A DNA stretch of 64,000 bases from Gambelia wislizenii (lineage: Eukaryota; Chordata; Lepidosauria; Squamata; Crotaphytidae). Where the stretch lies: assembly GCA_030847615.1 (NCBI GenBank), contig JAUMIR010000004.1:102562001-102626000 (forward strand). Direction: 5' to 3'. Numbering within the stretch: the first letter of the stretch is position 1; each line of letters starts with the position of its first letter. The translations under genes and the position numbers were made by a program. A model generated the notes under the pieces. It had not been told where the DNA came from, did no database searches, and worked only from the letters and a program-made list of their open reading frames with translations. Below, piece after piece: positions 44,902 through 55,455 of the stretch.

Positions 44902-47900
44902 ATGGAAATTCTAAAGTTTAGTAAATTAAATAGAAGCAACTACTCTACCTGGAAGATTTATGCCCAATCTCTACTAGTAAAGGAAGGTCTGTGGTCAACA
45001 GTTGAAACAGGGCTGGCAGCTGATGCTGATGAAGCCACTAAAGAGAGAGATAGTAAAGCAAAAGCCTGTCTTTATCTCATGCTTGAAGAAGACTTAATTA
45101 ATGATGTCAGAGATAAAACGTCTGCCAAGGATATGTGGGATACCTTGCAGAGATTACACACTCCTTCAACTGCTTTTGCAAAAATGCTATGGTCTAAAAG
45201 AATATACAGGCAAAAGATGGCTAAAGGGCAGTGTGTGATAGAACATTTAAAAATAATGCAAGATTTGTTTGTGCAAGCTGAACTGAGGGGAGTGCAAATT
45301 AGCAAAGAGCAGCAATGCTACATTTTAGTAGAATCGCTAGACTCTTCGTGGGACAACATAACGAACAGCTTGCAGAACTTGCCAGAAGCTGAGCTTAACA
45401 GAGACTTAATTGTGGCCAGAATACTGGAAGAGAACCAGAGAAGAATGTCTGAGCAGGGTGACTCAGCAAGTTTAAAGACTGTGCCAAAACAACAAACAAC
45501 TCCTGACTGGCGAATGCAGGAGGAAGCAGCCTCTACAAGGGAGCAACGGAGGTGCTTTTATTGTAAGAAGATTGGTCATCTGCAGAGACATTGTAAACAT
45601 TTTGCAGCTGAGAGACGCAAGCAAGCAGAGAGCAGATGGCAGCCGCGGCAGTATCAAAAACAGTCCAGACCTCCATTTTTGAGGGACAGTGGTAATAAAA
45701 AGGGGGTTGCAACCATGATTAAGGAAAAACAAAATGCAAATTCTAAATGGCTAGTTGATTCAGGAGCCACATCTTTGATGTGTAATGATATAAATTTAAT
45801 AAGTAATAGAAAATCAGCTAATGTAAATGCTGTAGTTTTGGCTGACGGGAAAGAGCTAAGTACTGTAAATCAAATGGGTACTGTGTACATTCCAGGGCTA
45901 AAAGAGAATTTTAATGATGTCTTACATGTAAAGGAGTTAGAAAATAATTTGTTATCAGTAAGTAGATTAACAGAAAGAGACTACACAGTCATCTTTGAAA
46001 AGAACATGTGTAAGATAAAACTGAATGGGGAATTGCGTGGCATAGGTTTGAAAAAGGACAAACTTTATTATTTGGAGGAGAATATTGATAGCTACAGGGT
46101 TGAAGAAGCTAATAACATAGAAAATATTCCAATCCACAAAGACTGCATACACGAGCTTCACAGAAAATTTGGCCATGTGAGCTTCAAATGTTTAAAGAAT
46201 TTAATCAGTATGTGTCCAGATTTAAAAGTTACTGAATGCAAAAACCACTTAGATTGTACGGTATGTCAACAGGTAAAGGTCAGAGCTTTTCCAGTAGCTA
46301 AGAAAACAAAAAGAATTGCTCAACGACCATTTCAGTATGTACATGCAGATGTCGCCCAAGCTAATTGCTTGTCCTTAGGGGGAAGCAAGTATTTCCTAGT
46401 AATTGTTGATAGGTATACAAGGTTTGCATTTGTGAGAATAATGAAAAACAAATCTGACGCTGGGCAAAGTTTGAAAGCATGGGTAAGAATGGTGGAAAGA
46501 CAATTTGATAGCAGAGTAGGCACCATCATTACTGATAGAGGAGGAGAATTTTTAAATAATCAATTGTTTAACTGGTTTCAAAAGGTGGGAATAAGGCATG
46601 AAACTACAAACCCTGCTTGTCCTAGTGAGGATGGGTTAGCAGAGAAGAAAATACAAGATATAAAAAGAATTACTGCTTGTATGATGGCAGATGCAGGGGT
46701 GAAAGATAGTTTTTGGGCAGAAGCAACTTTGACTGCAATACATATCAGTAACAGATTGTATCATTCAGAAATTGAAGACATTCCCTACAGGGTACTGTAT
46801 GGGAGAATGCCAAATTACAAGTACTTAAGGGTTTTTGGACAATTTGCTCATGTTTACACACCTGCTTGTTTCAGGAGGAAAGGAGAACCCAAAAGCAAAA
46901 GGCTTAGGTTTTTGGGGTATTCTGGAAATAGCTACAAGTTTCATTTGGGAGGAAAACAAGTGCAGTATTCTAGGTCTGCAAATTTTGAGAGACATGCTGG
47001 TTGGGACAAACTGCATGCCAATAAAGAAGTGTTTTTTAGGTTAGGGAGTTCAAATGAGCCAGAAGCACAAACTGAACCAACCTCAGGAAACGGAGGGGTT
47101 TCAGTTAAGCAGGAAGCATCACCTAGCAGCAGTGGTAGTTCTTCTGATGATGAGATAGCATCTAGGCCTACTACTACTCGAATGACTGAAGACAAGAGAT
47201 TTAGTCATAGAACTACAACTCCTAGTAGAGAAAGTGAGGATGAAAGAGACAGAACAGCAGATTTTATTCCCAGGCGTAGTCATAGAGTTAGAAAGCCTCC
47301 AGATAGGTTTGTTGTGACAAAGGCAAGAGCTTGTTTAGCAGTAGAAGAGCCTGAAAGTTTTGAAGAACTGGAAAGTTATTCTAGAGAAGAACAGGAAAGA
47401 TGGTTTGATGCAATGGATAATGAGTTTGGTTGCCTGGTAAATAAAGATGTTTTTGAAATTGTTGACAGACCCAAAGACAAGAAAGTAATTGGTTGTAAAT
47501 GGGTATACAAAAGGAAAGAAATGCCAGATGGAAGTATCAAATATAAAGCTAGGTTAGTGGCTAAGGGTTTTGCACAACAGCAGTATGAGAACTATGATAA
47601 GACATATTCTCCAACTGCAAAGCCAGAAAGTCTGAGAATGGTTCTAGCTGTAGCAGTAAAAAGGAATTTAGTTGTAGAACATTTTGATTTTGAGACAGCT
47701 TACTTGAATGCGGTTCTGGATGAAGAAATATTTATGGAACAGCCACAAGGTTTCGAAGAAAATTGTAGTCAGAGAGTATATAAATTAAAGAAAGCGTTGT
47801 ATGGTTTAAAACAAAGTGCCAGAGCGTGGAATCTGTGCATCAATGATGAGCTAGTTAAGCTAGGTTACAAGAGGAGCATTGCAGATGCTTGTGTTTATAC

Positions 47901-48867
47901 AAAAGGAGACATAGTATTAGTGATTTATGTAGATGATTTGTGCGTAGCAGCAAAGTCAAAACAGGAAATTGAGTCAGTAAAAAGAGAATTGTCTAAGAAG
48001 TTTGTTTTGAAGGACTTAGGTGTATTGAAGTCTTATTTAGGTATTTGCGTTGAATGGACAGAAGAAGGACATTGTTTATTAAGTCAGAGAAATAAAATTG
48101 AAAGACTGATTGAAAAGTGTGGATTACAGAATGCAAAAATAGTAAGAGCTCCGATGACAACTGGTTTTGTGTCTGAGAAAACAACTAGAGCATTTGAGGA
48201 CAAGACTTTCTTCAGAAGTATAATAGGATCGTTACAATTCATATCTTGCCATACCAGACCAGACATTTCTTATGCTGTAAATGTATTGTCTAGAAGGGTT
48301 AATGATCCAAAAATTGAAGACTGGACAGCGGTAAAACATTTATTGAGATATTTGAAAGGAACCTTAGATAGGAAATTGATTATAAGAAGCAGTAGTTCAG
48401 ATCTAGATTGTTATGTAGACAGTTCATTTGCATCAGAATTAGGAGACAAGAAGTCAGTTACAGGAATGATAATTAAATATAATGAAAGTCCAATAGTTTG
48501 GAGAAGTAGAAAACAAACTAATGTAGCGATAAGCACAACGGAAGCCGAATTCGCTGCTTTGAATGAGATAGTAAATGAGGTACAGTGGATTAAGCAATTG
48601 CTAAATGATTTAAATGAAAGTTACAAGATACCAGTGGAAATACTGGAAGATTCACAGTCATGCATAGCAATGGCTGAAACTGAAAGTTTGAAGAACAGAA
48701 CAAAATATGTTGGTGTAAGATATCAAAATGTGCGAGACATGGTTCAGAAGGGGGAAATAGAATTGAGATATATAGAAACACAACACAACATAGCAGATTT
48801 GTTCACAAAAGCATTGACAGCAGAAAAACATGAAAGGCTGACACAAATGGTTGGAATGACATTGTAA
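44902..48867 (+). CDS. Copia Gag-Pol polyprotein (1321 aa)
   Basis: One open frame from ATG to TAA. Residues 1 to about 210 are the Gag capsid-like region (UBN2/Copia gag type, with YSTWK near residue 17). A CCHC zinc knuckle, CX2CX4HX4C, is at 218-231. The aspartic protease motif DSGAT is at 286-290. The integrase zinc domain has H420, H425, C452 and C455. The integrase core has D483, D545 and E581, giving the classic D-D-35-E spacing. A Ser/Asp-rich linker at about 715-785 is followed by the reverse transcriptase (KWVYKRK near 866, D929, LYGLKQSARAWN near 966, YVDD at 1009-1012). RNase H has D1173, E1214 and D1250. All catalytic residues are present. Gag and Pol are fused with no frameshift or stop, as in most copia elements. 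The protein should assemble intracellular virus-like particles, cut itself, copy its RNA and integrate the cDNA. Confidence 0.97.
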   Translation: MEILKFSKLNRSNYSTWKIYAQSLLVKEGLWSTVETGLAADADEATKERDSKAKACLYLMLEEDLINDVRDKTSAKDMWDTLQRLHTPSTAFAKMLWSKRIYRQKMAKGQCVIEHLKIMQDLFVQAELRGVQISKEQQCYILVESLDSSWDNITNSLQNLPEAELNRDLIVARILEENQRRMSEQGDSASLKTVPKQQTTPDWRMQEEAASTREQRRCFYCKKIGHLQRHCKHFAAERRKQAESRWQPRQYQKQSRPPFLRDSGNKKGVATMIKEKQNANSKWLVDSGATSLMCNDINLISNRKSANVNAVVLADGKELSTVNQMGTVYIPGLKENFNDVLHVKELENNLLSVSRLTERDYTVIFEKNMCKIKLNGELRGIGLKKDKLYYLEENIDSYRVEEANNIENIPIHKDCIHELHRKFGHVSFKCLKNLISMCPDLKVTECKNHLDCTVCQQVKVRAFPVAKKTKRIAQRPFQYVHADVAQANCLSLGGSKYFLVIVDRYTRFAFVRIMKNKSDAGQSLKAWVRMVERQFDSRVGTIITDRGGEFLNNQLFNWFQKVGIRHETTNPACPSEDGLAEKKIQDIKRITACMMADAGVKDSFWAEATLTAIHISNRLYHSEIEDIPYRVLYGRMPNYKYLRVFGQFAHVYTPACFRRKGEPKSKRLRFLGYSGNSYKFHLGGKQVQYSRSANFERHAGWDKLHANKEVFFRLGSSNEPEAQTEPTSGNGGVSVKQEASPSSSGSSSDDEIASRPTTTRMTEDKRFSHRTTTPSRESEDERDRTADFIPRRSHRVRKPPDRFVVTKARACLAVEEPESFEELESYSREEQERWFDAMDNEFGCLVNKDVFEIVDRPKDKKVIGCKWVYKRKEMPDGSIKYKARLVAKGFAQQQYENYDKTYSPTAKPESLRMVLAVAVKRNLVVEHFDFETAYLNAVLDEEIFMEQPQGFEENCSQRVYKLKKALYGLKQSARAWNLCINDELVKLGYKRSIADACVYTKGDIVLVIYVDDLCVAAKSKQEIESVKRELSKKFVLKDLGVLKSYLGICVEWTEEGHCLLSQRNKIERLIEKCGLQNAKIVRAPMTTGFVSEKTTRAFEDKTFFRSIIGSLQFISCHTRPDISYAVNVLSRRVNDPKIEDWTAVKHLLRYLKGTLDRKLIIRSSSSDLDCYVDSSFASELGDKKSVTGMIIKYNESPIVWRSRKQTNVAISTTEAEFAALNEIVNEVQWIKQLLNDLNESYKIPVEILEDSQSCIAMAETESLKNRTKYVGVRYQNVRDMVQKGEIELRYIETQHNIADLFTKALTAEKHERLTQMVGMTL

Positions 48868-48889
48868 GACACATACAATATTTTATTTC

Positions 48890-48897
48890 GGAGGGGA
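48890..48897 (+). promoter_or_regulatory. Polypurine tract of copia element
   Basis: GGAGGGGA lies one base before the 3' LTR. This is the expected RNase-H-resistant primer for plus-strand DNA synthesis. Confidence 0.8.
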
Positions 48898-48898
48898 T

Positions 48899-49576
48899 TG
48901 TTAAGGAAAATGCAACATGGGACATACAGTGAAAGAAATAAAATATGTATGTGAAAGTCACAATGACTAAGCAAGAGCAATTATGGGGCTACACAGGTGA
49001 AACTGCTAATGTAATCTAGAAGGCCTGAGAGCCAAGGACAGAGGTACTGAATGCAGATTGGAAACACCTGAGAATCATTAAGTGTACAAGGTGAAATGTT
49101 GAAATACATGGGTTGGTCTTAGGCATGGGTGGAACTATGTGGACCAATCAGAATGGAAGTACACACCCACTGGGTGGAAACTAATTAGTGGGTGGTGATA
49201 AACAATGGCTATAAAATTGCAATGTTTGCCAATGTATTTTTGTGGTTGAGTAGAGGTGGAGTAGTTTGGAGATATTGTGGAGTAGTGAGTAGAGATTGTG
49301 ATTTGTTGACCATATAGTATATTTATATAGAAGAATAAAGTAGGTTTTATATAAAACTACTGAGTTGCCTGAGTGAATCCTGGAGACGTTTTGGAGACAC
49401 CTGGAGAAGAGTGAGAAGGCTTGGAGAGTTTGTCAGGATCTTCAGCCTATTCTCTGAAACTCTGCTGCTTTGGAGAAAAGCATTAACCACTGATCTAAGC
49501 TGGTTGGCTCTGCTGCATAAAAAGGTGGTGAGTTTGAGCCAGAGGTGAAGAGCTACAACTCCCATCATCCCTGACA
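48899..49576 (+). repeat. 3' LTR of copia element
   Basis: Same 678-bp length and, by eye, the same sequence as the 5' LTR. It ends CCTGACA and is followed by the target duplication AGGGT. Confidence 0.96.
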
Positions 49577-49632
49577 AGGGTCACCATAAGTCAGAATTAA
49601 CTTGAAGACACAAAACAACAAAAACAACAAAC
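49577..49632 (+). mobile_element. tRNA-derived SINE, right part (tail after copia)
   Basis: Continues the SINE cut at 44005: AGGGTCACCATAAGTCAG, ACTTGAAGACACA, then an ACAAAACAACAAAAACAAC simple tail. Together with the left part it reconstructs a normal full-length copy, which confirms the target-site duplication. Confidence 0.85.
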
Positions 49633-50321
49633 CATTTCTAGATTCCTACTTTCAGAACTGACCTTTGTAAACCAAAGTATGTGTGATGATTTGCTAATTA
49701 CGGTATATTCCAAAATCATTGGGGCTAGCTGCGTAAAACTCATATGATTTATGAGTCATAATTTGCAGATGTACATACACTTCTGGGCGTTGTTTTTTTT
49801 TTTTTTTTGGTCTTCTTGCTTTTTACAAATGATATATAAGTTAGTATTCTTTGCCCCTTGATTTGTAATTGTAAGTCTACATGTGTAATAGGTTCCAGAT
49901 TTTTCTCTTTCACTTGTTTTGTTTCTGATTTAGAATCTTTGCTGTAGGAAGGAAGATTAGTAGGGGCCTTGTGACAATGGTGGCTACTTGCAGCCCGTGC
50001 TTAGAGCAGAAGGACTGCTTCTTCCTGCCAAAGTGAGCTGAGGTGTTCTCTCAAGCTTAAAACACAAGCCCCCTGTGAGACCTCTTTTTAAAAAGAATGA
50101 TTTACCTCATTCTTCCCCACAAAAATGGCAGTTGGGAGTTATAATAACAGACCTGGAGGGCTTCATGGGCCCCTAGGTAGCTTTTTGTGTATCCCTCATA
50201 TAGATCTTGGCAGAAGAATTTTGTTATTGAAATCTGATAAGACATCTATCAGAGAAAAACAAAAGCCAGAATGGGTTGGACCTGACATACTGATCTGAAT
50301 TAACCAGCTAGGTTTAGAGGT

Positions 50322-50323
50322 GG

Positions 50324-50350
<27 letters not shown>
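50322..50350 (+). repeat. (TG)n microsatellite
   Basis: TG run followed by a short GA run. Confidence 0.95.
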
Positions 50351-50355
<5 letters not shown>

Positions 50356-50707
50356 GAGAGAGAGGTAAATACCAATCTTGGTGACCCATATTTGAATTTT
50401 CACTGGTCGCTGGATTACCTTGAATAAATTGCTAGTTCCTATTGCACTAGTCTGCCTATGTTGGAGTAGAAACTGAGATTAGAATTGTTAGGCATAGTGT
50501 AAAACAGTGCTATGGAAAATTAAAACAATTTGTATCTTGTGTGCTAGGATGATAAATATTCAAGTAAAGCATACTTTACAGAAAACATCCGGGAGATGGC
50601 TGTAATGATGGAAGAAAATATAGTTCTCAAAATGTTTCTGGACTGCAACTCCCATCAGCCCTAGCCAGCATAGCTGACAGTGAAAGATCATGGGAACTGC
50701 ACTCCAG

Positions 50708-50870
50708 CAATATAATAATAATAATAATAATAAAATTTATATCCCACCCCTCTGCGAACAATCGGGGTGGCTTACAACAATAAAATAGTACACAGTATAA
50801 AACAACTCAAAATCCCTTCCCCCCTTAAAACATTATTAAATTAATACAAATTAAAATCAGCATATAATAC
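50708..50870 (-). repeat. LINE-like 3' tail with (TTA)n end
   Basis: An (ATA)n run at 50710-50733 followed by AAATTTATATCCCACCCCTC and GGGGTGGCTTACAACAATAA, the common reptile LINE 3' end in reverse. Similar weaker pieces occur at 9995-10090 (GCCACATTTCCCCCTGAATG) and 21500-21560 (TTTATACCCCGCTCTTCAGC). Confidence 0.55.
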
Positions 50871-51276
50871 AATTTATTAAAAACCCTTCTGAGCAAGCAT
50901 CTGAAAGACCACACATTCTCCTGCTTTTAGATTATCAGTGTATCCTTTAGAAAACCAATTTCTCTCATTACTGGATCCTCCATTCCAACTGAGCATCCTG
51001 GAACAACTTTTGCTTGTGAAATCTCCAGAGTCAATCCAGTCATCCAAACCACCAATTAACCCACAATCATACTTAGTTTTAAGGAAATGCACATTAAAAC
51101 AATCATCGCATGAAAGTTATGCTATGGGGCAACTGTCTCCATGTAGCTGTCTGTCTGCCGTATGACTAGCCACGATTATGAGTTTGAAGAATGAGTTTGG
51201 AAAAGTTACTTTGTAAACTACACCTCTCAGAATTCCTTAGCATGACTAACAATTGGCTGGAGGATTCTTGGAACTA

Positions 51277-51537
51277 CAGTCAGACCCCATATCCGCAGCA
51301 CCAATATCTGTGGTTTCAGTTATCCATAGGACACAAAACAGAACATATACCATAGAGTCTGCCTAGAAAATTTCTAGAGAAGTGGCCTCTAGACATTTTC
51401 TAGGTCCTCCAAGGCAACCCTATGGTATTTTAAACCAGAGGTCCTATTATTTTCAATGGCATTCGCTGTTATCCATGGTTTCCAGTATCCATGGTAAATC
51501 CGGGAACTGAACCCCCACGTATACAGGGGTCTGACTG
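51277..51537. mobile_element. TA-flanked MITE, second pogo-like subfamily
   Basis: Perfect 12-bp ends CAGTCAGACCCC / GGGGTCTGACTG with TA on both sides. Interior shares GCCTCTAGACATTTTCTAGG and the GTTATCCATGGTTTCC block. Confidence 0.8.
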
Positions 51538-51629
51538 TATTGTATATCCCAAAAAGTAACTTGCCCAAGCTCTTGCTCTTTCCTATATTGCCATTTCCTA
51601 TAATTCATCCATTATAGATGTCAGTAGAT

Positions 51630-51938
51630 CCAAATTGATCACCAGCAGTGGTCCGCCCTGGCCTCACATCGGGAGGCATGGAGACGCACTATCCACAATG
51701 CTGCAGCCTTATTTGAGAACTCACGACGAACAAGTCTTGAAGAGAAACGACAACGCAGAAAGAATCACAACCCAAAAACATCACCCAAGGAGACCTTCTG
51801 CTGTGCTTTTTGCAACCGGACTTGTTTATCTCGGATTGGCCTTTTTAGTCATCAGCGCGCTTGCAGAAAGCGCGGGATGAGTCCTTCCTGAATCTTCGTT
51901 TGCGAAGAAAAGCCAGAGAGAGAGAGAGAGAGAGAGAT
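51630..51938 (+). pseudogene. LINE C-terminus with zinc finger, copy D
   Basis: Begins at CAAATTGATCACCAGCAGTG and reads intact through NSRRTSLEEKRQRRKNHNPK and CAFCNRTCLSRIGLFSHQRA to a stop. The 3' end is GCCAG plus an (AG)n run. It has fewer changes than copy A and is probably the youngest of the set. Confidence 0.8.
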
Positions 51939-52240
51939 TTAGAAGTTACAACTTTTGCTCTTTGTTGTTATTTACACATTTCTAAATTATAAAGCCCGGA
52001 TGTTAACATTTCAGCACACAAATTAAAAGCCCCACTAGTGAGGAATTATTTAATTTTTAAAAGTTTGGTGCCAGCTAGATTGATCATTTGCCGCTAGTGT
52101 GTGTGCAGTAAAGTACATACGAAAGAGTTCGTAAGCAGAACTCAGGTATTACACCTGTCACATAGATAGCATTCCCATTTATATGCTGTAATAGCTATTG
52201 CTATAGGAGATTATCAGACATGTTAAAAGTGGCATTACAG

Positions 52241-52520
52241 ATGGGAGGTTACCTCCACAAGAAGAAATGAGATTCTGGAAAGATTAGGTATGGGATAATG
52301 GCTCTGGTGAAGGGGAGCACTGAGGTGTGGGGGGGGGGTAGGGGAATTAATATTTTTGAATAGAATTATAGTAAAGAATCTACGTTAACTTTTGAAATTA
52401 GTTAATAGAAAAATTGCGATGTTTATAGTAATTTTATGTGTTAAACTAACTAAGTATTGATTGGATAATATAATGTATGATTATAAAATCAATAAATATA
52501 TATTAAAAAATTAAAAAAAT
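52241..52520 (+). mobile_element. 5'-truncated L1-like insertion with 17-bp target duplication
   Basis: TAAAAGTGGCATTACAG occurs at 52224-52240 and again at 52520-52536. Between them is 280 bp ending in AATAAATATATATTAAAAAA and an A-rich tail. A long target duplication plus A-tail is the hallmark of L1-type target-primed retrotransposition. The body (GGGATAATGGCTCTGG and on) is 3'UTR-like and non-coding. Confidence 0.75.
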
Positions 52521-52685
52521 AAAAGTGGCATTACAGCAATGCCAGGAAATTGCAAAAGGGCTCCCTTATCAGACACATTTTTTATGACCCTCTCTGGGTT
52601 ACTTGAACATTTTAAGGTGTGTTTTTGTGCTTGCTGTCACTTTTTAAATGTTACTTTTATTTTTTAATTTCTCATGCACAAGTCT

Positions 52686-52695
52686 TCTCGCGAGA
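52686..52695 (+). promoter_or_regulatory. CGCG box TCTCGCGAGA in repeat copy 2
   Basis: Same motif as at 57252. A consensus donor AAG/GTAAGT lies at 52777-52785, again 85 bp downstream. Shared flanking words (GTGAACGGAGCTC here, GTGAATGGAGCTC there) show the two are copies of one dispersed element. Confidence 0.5.
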
Positions 52696-52939
52696 ATCTG
52701 CAGGATTTTGAGCCGGAAAGTGAACGGAGCTCAATTAGGGCTCCTTTCACTCCTGGGCTGCCCTGTCGAAAGAGAGAAGGTAAGTGTGGTAGGAAGGATG
52801 ATTGTGGTGGGACTGGGATGGGACAGGGGCAGGAGTGGAGATTGTGGGACAGGAACACTTTTTTTGTTCCTATTTGATAATCTCCACAGTCATTTATATT
52901 GATAGAGACCCACACTGATTTATCCACTACAATTCATCC

Positions 52940-54200
52940 ACAGGTCTCTCATTCAGGTGGAGGTCCCTTCTCATTTCAACAAAGGGAGCAGATAAGCTTA
53001 CAAAAACAAAGGCTTACTGATCAATTTAGATGAAATGAAAAAGTCACACATCCACTGGAGCTCTGGAACCTATATGAATGGTTTCATCAGGGCATTTGTT
53101 GCCTTGCTTTGAATGGCTGGATCATGGCAAGCATACTTGGAGGCCATGGGGCTGGATTTGTAGCTCTCAGACATAGTTTCAGTACACTGTATCTAGGCGA
53201 AAGGTTAACAAAGAGATCCCCTTTACTGGATAATCTATTTAGCATTGTCCCTTAAGCAAAGTTTAACTGCTTTGCACTCATGGAACTGAATGATTGACAT
53301 ACTGGGATTTGGGAAAGAACAATCTCCAAATTGTGAGACTTCAGCTACCACTATTCATTTAGGATTATTCTTATAACTTAAGCTTCCTTTCCTGTTCATT
53401 AGAAGCTGGTTTGGAATCATGTACCCTTTCCTACTAAATGTCTGGTATGAAGGTAATTCCAGCATCTCTGTAAGCAGGATATAAGATTGTTACATTATTA
53501 AGATGGATTTGACTTCCACAATATATAGGGCAGTGCATCTCACCTAATGTCTTTAGCAGGCCTAGTTTTATTTTGCTCTAAAAGAAATCTCATATTAGGA
53601 AAAAAAAAACTTTAAAAGCCACAACTACAAGCAGAGCTTAGAAAATTTACTTTTTAAAATCAGTTACTTATTTGTAACCCACCTTTTCCCCAAGACTGGG
53701 GCTCAAAGCAACCTTTTTTTTTGGGGGGGGGAGATGACAACTCCCAAAATTATCCAGCCAACAGGACCAGTGGTTGTGCAGGCTGGGGGATTATGGAGGT
53801 TGTAGTCCAAAACTGATGTTTCCAAGTTCTGACCAGGAATTTATCTAATATTGTGCACTTGAGCACTCTGTCTCTCTCCCTCTCTCACACACACATACAC
53901 ACACTTTCCCCTTTCCTCTTTGTATGTGTTTTATCAGTATGCAACTAAGTTCATTCTGAACCAGTTTTTTGAATGTTTGAAGTTTTTAGAATGCTCCAGA
54001 CACAAGTTGCTTCTAGAAGAAAGATGCATATAGAAGAGCTAGAATACTAGCCAAGTAAGCTGTGCATACAGGAAAGTTGTGTGATCTCAGTTACTTTGAT
54101 CCTCCTCTTAAAGACTTTTAAACTGATGGAGAGTCCCAGTTGTTATGATAACTGAAAAAGAGGTGGGTAGGGACAGAACTTCACAATCTCTTTGAGAAAT
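52940..54200. other. No gene seen; intergenic DNA
   Basis: Mixed unique-looking sequence with a poly-A/T run near 53600 and MITE-like words (GGTTGTAGTCCAAAACTGAT near 53800). No exon or RNA gene recognised. Confidence 0.5.
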
Positions 54201-54209
54201 CAATACCAT

Positions 54210-54398
54210 ATTAAATGGAAACACTGGGAAGCCATTTTATACCATGTCAGACCATTGGTCTGTCTAGCTCAGTAATGCCTACATTATTTGACAACATCTC
54301 TCCAGGATTTCAAACAAGGCCCAACCTGGAGATGCTTGGAACTGAACAGAGATCTTCTCTATATAAAGCACGTGCTCCACTATTGAGCTACAGCCAGT
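54210..54398 (-). mobile_element. Second tRNA-derived SINE-like family
   Basis: On the minus strand the head reads GCTGTAGCTCAATAGTGG (A-box like), then GTTCAGTTCCAAGC (degenerate B box). On the plus strand it shows GTCAGACCATTGGTCTGTCT and AGCTCAGTAATGCCTACA, a phrase I recognise from widespread amniote SINE-like repeats. No coding. Confidence 0.6.
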
Positions 54399-55227
54399 GT
54401 TTCAAATACATGAAGAACTCAAAGAGTATAACTCTGAAGTCTTACAAGATAACAGAATCCCTCGGTAATTTTGTACAGCCTATGTCAATATGCAAAGAAT
54501 CTCCTGCTTAAGCCCCCATGATATGAGAGGGAGTTGGGCAAAGAAAGAATTGTATAGTTAGTTACTCTTTTCCTCTTATCCAGTGTTATCTGTTTTGGCA
54601 TCAGGTCACATGTAGAATCTTTTGTTTAAACACCATGGATGTGAAAATGAGTTGAGCAAGAGTTGTGTGTCAACATCAGTAAGCCGTCATCCCTCCCACA
54701 ACAGAAAAAGCTATTCTGGATCAGGAAATATTTGCAGACATTGAAATAAATGGCCATGATGGTTGGGGAATTCTGGGAGATGTAGTCCAGAAAATAGTAA
54801 CATTTCCAAGCTCTGACTTGGGCCCTTTATCCTGCAGCTCCAGAAGATGTTGGACAACAACTGTCAGCATCCCTAGCCAGGAATATTGGGAGCTGCAGTC
54901 CTTCCATTGGCAAGTGAACACTTTTCTGTTCTGTGAAGCTTTTAGGAATTTACTGCTAGAACTTTTAATAATGTGTTGTTTTGCTGGTTTTTATTTTTGT
55001 TGTTGTTTGTAATATATTCCTTTTAAATAGTTTTCATTCTTTGGGTAGTTTAATAGCATTTTAAAAATAACTTTGTATATATTTTCATGTTATTACATTG
55101 TCAGTGCTTTTTATAGTACAGTATTTCTTGTAATTTCTCTAAATGGCCTTGAGTCTCAGTGTTGGATAACAGGCAAGATATACATGATTAAATCATCATT
55201 ATCATCATCTCCAGCAACATCATGGGT

Positions 55228-55455
55228 ATGTATAGTCCAAGGGCCCAAATACCCTGAAGACATCAGATCTCACCTTATCTCAGAAGCTAAGAAGAGTCAG
55301 CCAGGTTAGTACTTGGATGTGAGACCACCAAGAAATACCAGGTACTGTAAGCTTTATTGCAGAGAAAGGCAATAATAAACTACCTCTTGAGTATTCATTG
55401 CCTAAGAAAATCCTATGACATTAATAGGGTTGTGACTTGGAGGCACATACACACA
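55228..55455 (+). mobile_element. 5S rRNA-derived SINE, nearly complete
   Basis: 55231-55352 aligns end to end with 5S rRNA: ATCTCAGAAGCTAAGAAGAG (internal promoter box A region), AGCCAGGTTAGTACTTGGAT (box C region), GAGACCACCAAGAAATACCA, GGTACTGTAAGCTTTA. It then continues into the LINE-like tail TGCCTAAGAAAATCCTATGA and GGAGGCACATACACACAC. The 5S internal promoter probably drove transcription when active. Confidence 0.88.

Larger units (their letters stand above)
44006..49576 (+). mobile_element. Complete Ty1/copia LTR retrotransposon, apparently intact
   Basis: The element is 5571 bp with two 678-bp LTRs that start TG and end CA, a 5-bp target duplication (AGGGT at 44001-44005 and 49577-49581), a primer-binding site, one uninterrupted gag-pol frame and a polypurine tract. 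The domain order protease, integrase, reverse transcriptase, RNase H is that of Ty1/copia (Pseudoviridae-type) rather than Ty3/gypsy or retroviruses. No env frame follows pol. The two LTRs look identical by eye, so insertion was very recent. It lies about 3 kb upstream of the PLPP3 exon in opposite orientation and splits a tRNA-derived SINE. Confidence 0.97.

Noticed and set aside
48868..48898. Possible env or accessory gene after pol
   Set aside because: Only about 30 bp separate the stop codon from the 3' LTR, so there is no room for another gene.
55231..55352. Possible 5S rRNA gene
   Set aside because: Many substitutions, and it is fused to a LINE-like tail shared with other SINE copies; a retroposon, not a functional gene.
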